Below, one piece after another: positions 11,301 through 22,400 of a DNA stretch of 64,000 nucleotides (position 1 is the first letter of the stretch; each line of letters starts with the position of its first letter). A model generated the notes under the pieces. The model saw only the letters and a list, made by a program, of their open reading frames with translations, was not told the DNA's origin and did no database searches. Origin of the DNA: Bursaphelenchus xylophilus (taxonomy: Eukaryota > Nematoda > Chromadorea > Rhabditida > Aphelenchoididae); the NCBI GenBank assembly GCA_904066235.2, contig CAJFCV020000002.1, positions 9,672,001 to 9,736,000 on the forward strand, read 5' to 3'. Both the position numbers and the translations under genes were made by a program.

Positions 11301-13431
11301 TTTTTGGGATGTTTCAAAAAATATGACTCTTGATTTAAATAATTATCTACATATGTGTCATGAAAATAATGAGCACAATCGCTGTGCCGATCAAGTTGCT
11401 GAAGTGAAACAAATTTGATTTTGTCGCGACAGAATTCATTTTCTCTTGCGATTTTCGATGCGTCATATGACTTATTATTTTCCCGACAGGCTGATATCTC
11501 CGCCGCGAGTGTAAATTTTGGGCTAAAGCATCCAGAACCTAGTATATGGCACATACAAAATATGTATGCCAAATTTAAAGAAGATAGAAAAGTATCACCT
11601 GAGGTGACCTCACGATGTCATCACGAAAAAACATGACTTTTTTCTTATATTTTTTACATATTTTGCAATGTTGCTACGCCGATCACGTCGCAGAAGCTAA
11701 AAGCAAATTGATTTTGTAACGGCATATCAGTCTGTCGGGAAAATAACGGCGGATCGTCGCGCCTCGGAATCGCCCATCATCGCTTTGCGACTGCAAGCCG
11801 CGGCTGGGAATTTGGTGCGCGATAGCGACGAGGCGAAACATCTTGCCTCGACGATCCGCCGTTATTTTCCCGACAGACTGATAATAAATCATTTTCTCGG
11901 CGGCGATGCGATTTATCGATGTCACAGAGCGCTCACTATTTTTCCGACGGACTGATATGAAATTTCGAGAACCGGACTTAGAAATTTCAAAGAAATTTTT
12001 CTCTTTTTCAAAAAGTTTCATTAATACTTGATATTTTGACTTACCTCGCACATTTATACATCTTCTTGTTGATTGCTTTCAACAGCTCGGCCAAAAATTT
12101 GCCAAGATTCGCAATGACCAACATTGCAAATGGAACTCCGATCAGCCCGTAAATGATGACAAATAACTGGCCGTTGAATGTTTGCGGAGCCACATTTCCA
12201 TAACCTATGGGACGATTAATTGACACTAGCTTTAGTTAACTTACCAATTGTAGTGATAACCGTGAAACAAAATAAAATTGAGTCTTTCAATGACCAATAC
12301 TCCCATTCTGTCGTTGTCGAATTTTTGGATTGCAAAGGCTCAACTGAAAGTTGAAAAAATGTAAAAAATTACTTGATTTTTTATAGATAGTAAGTGAAAT
12401 TACTGTCAAAAACATGTACAGTAAATTTCACAGGATCTAGCATTTTATTTGTTGTAGAAAGACTTCGTTATACAAAGGCTTTTATAGATAAAAATTGACT
12501 TTTTTAAGCCTCCAAAATTGTTCGTTATCAACAGATTTTATAGTACAGAGCAAATAAAATCATTCCTTACCAATTGGAGTCGCAGTCTCGGCTTCGGCGT
12601 CATTCATGGCTCTTTTCACTTTTTCCTGGACATCTCTTTTGTAACACTCATCCAGCTCCAAGAACACGGGGTGAGTAGGGCTGATAAGGTTGTTGGGATC
12701 GCATTCTCCACTGGCCAAGCGTTTCATCGCAATCTGAACACATTTTCGGGCACGATGCACTAAAAAAGAATTTTAATTTTTTCGAAAAAAATTTATTTTT
12801 TCATGGTAAAATACGACTATAGGTCCATACAATGTTTCAAGAAGGAGGTTACCAAAATGACAGATTTTCTTTAAATTTTCATAGACTGTAGTAATTACCT
12901 CCTCAAAAATTTTATTTTTAATTTTTTTCCCTCCAAACTCACAATTCGTCTTTCTCTTGAATCTCTCCGTGACTCGTTCGTACTGCGGCGGCGGTTGATC
13001 GTGATGCCGGGTTCTCCCGACATTCTCCAAAATTCGATCGGCTTTCGTTATGAATCCAGTTTTTGTCGCTTCAATATGTCGGATTGTATAGGCCCCAATG
13101 AAGACGTAGGCAGTGACGCCGAGCACCATAACAAAATGAAGAATGTAGGGCTTGATCTGGAAAAATATAAAAACTAATGACTTTAGTTTTCTTTTACATT
13201 AATTTTTGGGTCAGTCATGGCTGTAAATTTTTTAAAATTATTAGTTTTTTTTTAATTTTGGGATTTTTTGTTTTCTTTTTTTTACTTTTTTTGATTTTTT
13301 TAGTCTTTTGGCCTCATCTTGGCCATAAAATAAACAAAAATAATGCTCCGAATTATTTTTTTTGTTATAAAAAAAGTTGTATCTTTTTTGAGATTTCAAA
13401 CTTTTTAAAAAAATTTTGAATTGCATTTTTC

Positions 13432-13463
<32 letters not shown>

Positions 13464-16400
13464 TTATAAATTTTAGCTTTTCAATAACCTTTTTAAAAAA
13501 TCATTTCAACCCGGAAACAAAAAAAAATTGTCCTCAAAACTTCATAGATCCTCCCACCATTTTTTATACCCACATTTTTGCACTTTGGTCTTTCTGATAC
13601 GCATGTCTAATATTTACGCACTCTCTACTCCTCCGAGAATTCTGTTTGCGCGCCAAGAAACTTTATTGTCAGTCAGGAAGTGAAATAAAAAAATGTCAAA
13701 AATCTTTTTGATAAAACGGCCAAAAAATGAGGAAATCTCGGCCATTTGGGTAAACAATAACTGTCTGAATGTATGCAACATGGCATGTAAAAAATATTGT
13801 TTATATGCCAGAGAACAGTTTTGGTGGAAAATGCGGGATAAAAAATATATGTGTGGGATTTTTTGGCTTAAATGTGAAAAAAAAAAATTTTTCGATTTTG
13901 CCATTTTGAAAATTGGCGTGTATATCACAAATGTAATGTAAAAATTTTCCAACAAAAAATCGACTTTTTCCAAGCCAATTCGCATGGATACAGTCAAATA
14001 ACAAAAAAAAAACTATTTTTCTCTGCCTGACTCTCCTCATTTTGCGCACTCTCTCTGAAAATATATGACTGATATAATAAATTTGTAATTTTTTTTGTTA
14101 GTCTGTCGGAAAAATAATGAGCACTGTCGCTGCGCCGATCACGTCACTAAAGTGAAAAGAACTTGATTTTGCCGCAACACAATTCATTTTCTCGGCATTG
14201 ATGCGATTTTCCATGCGACAGGGTGCTCATTATTTCCCCGACAGACTGATAAGACCTTTTTAAAAACCCCAGGCCAGGAGCGCGGACGAAAGACGGTCAG
14301 CGAAATTTTCTTTGGCCAAAAAGTTGAGCTTATGCCTCGGTATTCGCTATAATTTTTTGTAAAAAAATCCGCAAAAAGGAGTGAAATTCGATGCGGTTTT
14401 TAATGCGAAAGGGAGCTTATTATTTTCCCGACAGACTGATATCTCCACCGCGGATGGAAATCTTGGGCTAAAACTTTCAGAAATTAATATATGGCACATA
14501 CAATGTACGTATGTTAAATTTGAAGAAAATCATCACAAAAAAATAAGAAAATTTTTTTTTGTTTTAATTTTTTCCAAATTTTTTTGATGCCTCAAGGCAT
14601 CTAAAATAATATCCTGATGTCCGCTTTGTACTCTAGTTCTTTGTTCCCGTTCATTTCTCACGTTTCAAGGCCTTTTTCACAACTCCGAAAGTAATTTCCT
14701 ATTTATTGTAGTTGTTTTTTTCCTCTTTTCCGGTCCCAAAAAACTTCTTCCTCGTCACTCCGGCGAAAGATTGGACGGTCAGATAAAATGGAAATGCTGA
14801 GAGAATCCGAACGTCCTCGAAAAACATGGTAATCCGGTCGGTGCGATCCAGAAAAATGATAAATCTAGTGTTTTGATGGATTGTAAAATAACAACAAAAA
14901 AAGGACTAACTTACAGTAAAAAGTTTTGCAAAATTTTACAGAGTTTTTTAAGAAGATTTTTTTCTTCACTTTGCTTGAATGACCCCTTAGTTACAGTGAC
15001 ACCTCTGTACAGCAAATTAATCATATTTGATTATCAGTCTATCGGGAAAATAATGAGAGCAATACCGCCGCGGCGGATTGCAGAAGTTTAAAGAATGAAA
15101 TTTTTTTAATGGTCATTGCGAAGTTTATACGATGGGGTTCCTTACAATATTCATATTTTCTGAAAGCCGGCTTTTTACTCTACTGCCATGCCAAATTTTA
15201 GCCTTCTAGCTCAAACGGCTAGCGAGATATGGAGAGAGAAAGCAAGCGCATTTCGAAAAAAATAGAAAAAGTCGCGGAGATCGGTTGTGTCCCAAAAGTA
15301 CAGAATGCCGTGCGCCGCGTCAATCGCGTCGCTGAAGTGAAATGCAATTTGATTTTGCCGCAACACAATTCATTTTCCCGGCGGTGATGCGATTTTAGAT
15401 GCCACAGAGTGCTCACTATTTTCCCGACAAATTGATATCAAATTCTTTTGTTATGAAAAGGATTTGTTGTATGGAAGCCCTTTTAGAGTCCTATAGCCCA
15501 TGAAAATCGCAAAGATTGAGCCGTGGGACCTTCGAAATTGTAGGCAATAGACAAGCTTTGTTGCTCGTTGTACCGAGGTTTCACTACTATTTTTCAAAAT
15601 GGTGAACGCTCAAGTTTTTTAAAAAATTTAGTATCTCTCCTTACTTTCCCGAAAAATATAATAGCAATCCTATAAAATGCGTATTTTAAAAATCAGAGTA
15701 AGTTTCAGTTACCTTGTTAGTTTCATGGCTGAAAAAATGAATATGCCGACGATTGGCCACCATGAATGCTAAAAGGATATTTTTTAGTTTCTCAAGAGTT
15801 TTTAAAATACGACAAAGCGCAACAATAAGGTTAAAATTACAGTTAAAATATACTCATATACAGTTGCAACATATATAAAGTCAAAAAATTACTCAAAAAC
15901 AACATAAAAGTATCCGGAAAATCTCATCTCTCATCCCATGTGGATGAACTTTTCAAAGAATGTGTCCATTCTTTTGACATTTCTCTTCATAAAAAGGGGT
16001 CGGCTGGAGAATAACCACGCCTTTAGTTTGTTGTTTGGATGTATGCCCTCTCTACATTGCAGAAATGGAGAGTCTGTACTGCAAAATTGCGGAGATACGG
16101 GGAATGAAAGTTGTTTCCCCGAGGGCTCTCCGCATTTTGCGCACTGTTACTTCTACAAAGAGGTCTGAACATCCCTGAGGCACTCAGATTTCCTTGGGCT
16201 TGTGAACGCTGCTTTTAAGAACGCTATAAATCAATTACTGAAAGTTTTAGCTCGCGCATTCCAGTAGCGCCCGAGATATTCAACAATTATTCTTTTTCGA
16301 GGGAAAAAAGTAGCGATGTATATGAGATTCCAAGCTCGCGCTTTGTAGAAACAGTCGAGGTTCTCAGTATTAAATTAGTCATTATTCAAAAATTTTCGCG

Positions 16401-19400
16401 AAGTTTGGCATGATTGTATAAATTTTTTAATGGTAAAATACGATCACGGCTGTAGGAAGGTGGTTTGAAGTTTTTCTGTCAAGACTTCCCCAAAGTTTAC
16501 GATTCAAAAAAAAATTAAAGACTAGATTTTTTGCTCTCGAAAATAGCCAAAGATGCTCCCAAAACGCGTCTTTCGCTGCTGTCATCATTGACTGTTTAAT
16601 CCCAGCAAGTCAATCTTATACTCAATTTTCAGACATTGACACAATGCCTAATCGAGCTATAAGCGCAAAATAAGCCGTTTCTATCAAAAATTTGATTGAA
16701 AAAAACGTTTGAGCGACAATGAAAAGCATTCTTCAGGAGCTCCAAAGCTCATAATTTTGACTTGTCAATATTTCAAAAAGCAAGTTTAATTTTGAATTTT
16801 TATAAGACCTTATAACCCCAGGCGAGAATTTTCGCTCCTTGAAGCACTTCTAATTTTGCATGCTGCTTCTAAAAACGCTATAAATCAATTTCTGAAAACT
16901 TCGCGCTTTCTAATAGCGCCCGAGATATTCAAATATTCAATGATCTTGTTTTTGAGAGAAAAAAGTGCAACTTTTTCATATCTTCCGATAAACGAAGTTT
17001 CTGTGGTTTCTGGAAAACGCAAGCTATGATTTTCTCATGCCTTGAAAAATTATTCTCTAGATTTGAGCAGATTTTCATCCAACTCTGTTTCCGTCACATA
17101 TAACAAGGAAAGTACTTCAATGGGGTATGGAGTTACAGGGTGAGTCATATATCAAAAAAAATCGCAAAATTTTTCTGATTCAGAATATGTAAAAGTTAGC
17201 TGCCTAATTTTGTTTTGTAAGGGTGAAAAAAATCCTCTGAACTTTTCTCGCAAACTTTTGAGCAAAAGTAAACTCTGGTATCTTGACAAGCCTTAAAATA
17301 TCAAATTTGATTTATACTACACCTTAATTGGTAGTTGCAATGTAAAAAAGGCGCATTTCCATGGTGTTGCGAGAAAAGTTCAGAGGATTCTTTCACCATT
17401 ACAAACCAAAATTAGGCAGCTAATTTTTACATAATCTGAATCTGAAAAAATTTGCGATTTTTTTGATGTATGACTCGACCTGTAACTCCATACCCCATAG
17501 AAGTACTTTCCTTGTAAAATATATTACACTTCCCTTTTCAGATCTCTCCGAACTCTTACAAAAAGCATTTCAAAAAATAGCCGTTCCCAATCCCAGCCCA
17601 TTTCCAGTCACATACCGTGACTATAACTTAAGTCTCCTCCCCTTAGGCGTTCTCCCACCAGTGCCGCTAATGGGTTTTAAGATGTTTCAAACGGGGTTCA
17701 TCCACTTTTTTTCATTGCATAGTTAAGCGAGTTACAAACTGTTTCCGCTATTTTGAGTACGAGAAAAAGCGCGGTAAATTTGATTTCGGAAATTGAAAAG
17801 ATTAGAAAAAATAAGATTGTAAGCGAAATTGAGTACTGAAACACAGTGAATTCGAAAAAATTTTTGGACTTTTCCACGTAAAAATTCGTATTTTTTAATT
17901 AAAAAATATTTAAAAATTCTCCAAAAAATTCTCCTTTCCTGTTTTTGAATGTCAAAGGCCGGAGGGCAAATAAAAAATTTTAAAAGAAATCAGAGATATA
18001 AACTACGTTGCGACGGTTACTTCCGCAGCTACAGACTTTATCCCCATAGTGTAGATGAGCGTTTTTTTATAAGGTCAAATTCGTCAGAGAAAATTTGAAT
18101 TTAGAATTTTAAAGACGAAAGGCCCAAAGTCCGATGCTGAGGTTTTCGTCAAATGTTTGGCGCGTAAAAAATTTGTGACGTAACAAGCGGATAGAGTCCT
18201 TCCGATTTTTACTCGTCCAAAGAATGACATTTTATTGAAGGGCCAGTACGAATACTGTGGAACTGCACGTTTACGGCTTGGGAAACGAAATGACCAGAAA
18301 TTGTATAACATTCTGTCGGGAAAATAATGAGTGAATGGCGCTGTACTGATAGTCTCGCGGAGGTGAAGAGCAATTTGATTTTGCCGCGACACAATTCATT
18401 TTCTCGGCGGCGATGCGACTTTCGATGCGACAGAGAGCTCATTATTTTTCCGACAGACTGATACAGTGAGGGACCTGATCCAATGGCAAAAAACGTCTCC
18501 TTTTGCATCCCGGAAGGGGCCAAAATGACTCCAAACCCTTCCCGTCTCTAAGCTAAAAAACTCCGCTTTGAAAAGCGCGCCCTTTCCTTCAAGGCGGGCT
18601 CTTCAAATCGGGGTTTTTTAGTTTAGAGAAGGGAAGGGTTTGGAGACATTTTGGTCCCTTCCGGGATGCAAAAAAAGTCGTTTTTTGCCATTGGATCCCG
18701 TCCCTCACTGTACTTTGCCTATTAGCATTTTCACAATTGTGCCTGGACATTTGTCCGCGGTCCGCACTGTGCACAAAGCCCGCGATTTTTTGCACCGTGC
18801 ATTGACCTTTTTTTGGTCTTGCACTGTGCATCTGAAACATCGCTGCGACGCAAGCTTTTCTCAACTGCGCCGCTGCGGTTTTGATCAAACATGTGCACAG
18901 TGCAATCGGCTTTTTCGAGGTTTGCACGGTGCGCAAAAGCAAAAATCCACAGTGCTTAGCATAATCGGTAAAAATTCTCCTAACAGGGGAAGTACTCCAA
19001 GTGCGACGCTCAGATTTTGATGATACTTGGTACAAATTTAGAAGATATATGCAAAAATCCTAGCTTGCGCTATTCAGAAACAACCGAGATTTTTAGATCG
19101 AAAGTCGGCGAAAATTTAAGACTTTTTGCCGAATTTCGGCGCGAAAAGTTTCATGCCTATTTCTACCGTAAAGGATAATGTTTCTCCAAAAAATCAAATT
19201 TTTCCGCACGAAACTTCCAATCGTTCGGTACCTCGACGGCGCCCGCAAAGTGCGAGCTAAAACTTTCAGGAATTGATATTTAGTCCATACCCGACGTGTG
19301 TGGAAAATTTAAAGAAAATCTGAGCGTCGCACTTGGGGTACTTCCCCTGTAAATTTTTTCCAAAAAGTTTTTCCAAAAGAATCAATCGTTCCCTCGAAAA

Positions 19401-22400
19401 GCTCAAATTTCCCTCCATCAATTCCAATATCAGTTTTTCAATATTTTCCAACTTCCTTCTATTCGGACTAAATTTCTTTTTTTATTATTTTTTTCCGTTT
19501 AACTCAAATAAATGCCCTCAGGTCTACGATTAAGTCCATCAAGTACGTTCCCATCTCCCCCTTCTTCCTTATATGGTATTGTTTTCCGCCGGCTCGCGAG
19601 ACAATTAAAATAATCTCATCTTTCTTTTTTCGTACGGTTTGCGCAGACGTTTGGTGCGGTTGATTAGCGAAACGAAGCAATTCGGAAATGTGAGCGGCAC
19701 AGACGATTGTTGGTAAATAAATAAGTGGACGGAGGAAGTCGGACGATTCGGGAGGGAGACGTCAATTTTGAAGGATAAGTACAGATTATAAAGAAAAGTG
19801 CGTCGAATAAACAGAAAAAATATTCAAGAAAAATAACTCATCATCTCTGGGAATAAACAAAGATTGCAAGTATTAATATAATATAATAAAATTCTCGAGT
19901 TGAAGTTCTCACTGGGGAAGGAACTTTTTTTGCAGATCGATCCATACTGATGATCTAGAGGACGTTGAAGGCCTCAGACAGTGTGAAAAGTACCTGGTTT
20001 TTAAAGGTGTTTACGGGCCCTGAAGGCAAAGTTATGGCTCATCAAAATTCGCGCAAAAAATCCCACTGAAATAACATTTCCTTGGCCCGTAAACATTTTT
20101 GGAAGCCAGACATGTACTTTTTACACTACCTGAAGCCTTCAACATCCACTGTCACCACTAAGGATTGCTCTGCAAAAAAATTATCTTCTCTTGTCAGCAA
20201 ACCTACGCTGAAATTCCCAATCCCACGCTTGGAAAGCCATGCCCGGCTAAAATTTCTTGTCTAATTTACTGATTTTGAAATTTTCATCCTCTGAAAAAAC
20301 GTCCTAGCCAGATTATTTTGGTTGTCAAGAAACTCCGGAAATTCTATTCTGCTTCTTATGGAGGAAGGCTAGACTTTTTTTTTGTTTTTTTGATATATAT
20401 AATCTTGCAATATTTTTGAGTTGTTTTTCTCATATCTTGTCACTCTTTTGAAAATTCTCGCAAAAAAAGTCTCGCATTTTTGAAGACATTTTATATAAAA
20501 ATGTCGGTTGTTTCTGCAAAACGCGAGTTAGGAATCTCGTATATATCTTGGCAAAAAATAATGTATCAGGGGAAGTACCACAAGTGCGACGCTCAGATTT
20601 TGATGAAACTTGGCACAAATTTTTAATAATTTTTTCTAAGATATATGCGAGAATTCTAGCTTGCGCTTTGCAGAAACAACCGAGATTTTTAGATCAAAAG
20701 TCGGCGAAAATTATGGCCAAAAAGCGCTTTTGTCTCTAACCGCTCACCACGTTTAGCGTGCTCTCTCGGCGGCAAAAATCGTTCGATATCTCGGCGCCCG
20801 CAAAGCGCGAGCTAAAACTTTCAGGAATTTATACTTAATCCATACCAGACGAGTGTGCAAAATTTACAGAAAATCTAAGCGTCGCACTTGGGGTACTTCC
20901 CCTGTAAATTAAATTTTTTACCAAAATTACTTCGTTTGGATACTCCCTATTTTGACGCTGTCATTCAAAAAGAAAAAAAACTCCATTCCTTGACCTCGCA
21001 ACTTTTTTCTGCAGCGTGTTTCCTATCTTTGGCACGAATTCCTCGAACGCCATAACTTTTATTTAATGGGATTCCGAGGAGGTCCTAATCGCCGCTTCAA
21101 ATATTCAAGCGAAATTTCACTGTTGAATTTATAAATTATTTAGCTCTCAAAACAACAGGAAAAAGACTATTTCGTATTTTAAAAAGTTTCATTTACAAAT
21201 TTGTCCAGTCAAAGATTGTATACCACCCAAACTCGGCCCTGGAAAACACCATGATGTGGCGTTCTTGCAGTCCCAAAGGCGCGATTTTTTGTGGGCCCCA
21301 AAACTTTTCCTTTTATGTGACAATAAACCGGGCGAGAAAAAATATTTGACGAGCGATTATGGCCACAAAAAAGGTCATCCGCGCCCCGGCCATGAGTTAT
21401 CCATCCCCTCTCCGTTCCGCCGGGTCTGATTTGTTTTTTCCAAGCAAAAGAAGCGGAAGAACTAAAGAACAGACGAAAAAATGTTGAAAATATAAAAAAT
21501 GGGGAGTTTGTTTGTTGCAAATTTGGAAAAAAATGAAATTTTTGAACCGAATTTTTGATCGAAAAAAATATTTTGATTTTATTGAAATTTCGAATCTTTG
21601 ATCTGTGTAGGTCATACAGAAGGTCTGTAAAATTTTAGTTTGCTATCTGCAGTTACAGCCGAGATATTCAACAATCGGGACCGCCGAGAGACTATGGAAA
21701 ATGAGGAGAGATGGTCAAAGAAAAAACTATTTCTGGCCATATTTTTGATGATTTTATGAGGTAAAAAACCAATTTCTTTGTGGAAATTTTGTGCTGCTTG
21801 ATAGGAAAAAAGAACAAAAATTTTTTGGCTATATCTGACAGGGGAAGTACGTCAAGTGCGACGCTCAGATTTTCTTTAAATTTTGCATGCACGTTGGATA
21901 TGGACTAAATATCAATTCCTGAAAGTTTTAGCTCGCGCTTTGCGGGCGCCGCCGAGATATCGAACGTTTTATTCCGCCAAGAGAGCACGCTAAACGTGGA
22001 TAGCGGTCAGAGAGAAAAACGCTTTTTGGCCATAACTTTGGCAGTTTCGTGCGGAAAAAATTAATTTTTTGTGGAAAATTTATCCTTTACGGTAGAAATA
22101 GGCATGAAACTTTTCGTGCCAAAATTCGGCAAAAAGTCTTAAATTTTGGCCGACATTCGATCTAAAAATCTCGGTTGTTTCTGCAAAGCGCGAGCTAGGA
22201 CTCTCGCATATATCTTAGAAAAAATTATTCTAAATTTGTGCCAAGTTTCATCAAAATCTGAGCGTCGCACTTGGAGTACTTCCCCTGTGAGCAAATTACA
22301 CATGTAAATTTATGTGAAAATGTAAAAACTTTTTTTTGCCAGATTTAATTTTTTACAATTTTTTTGTCTAAAAAATATTTTTTTGTTGAAGAAATGTAAC

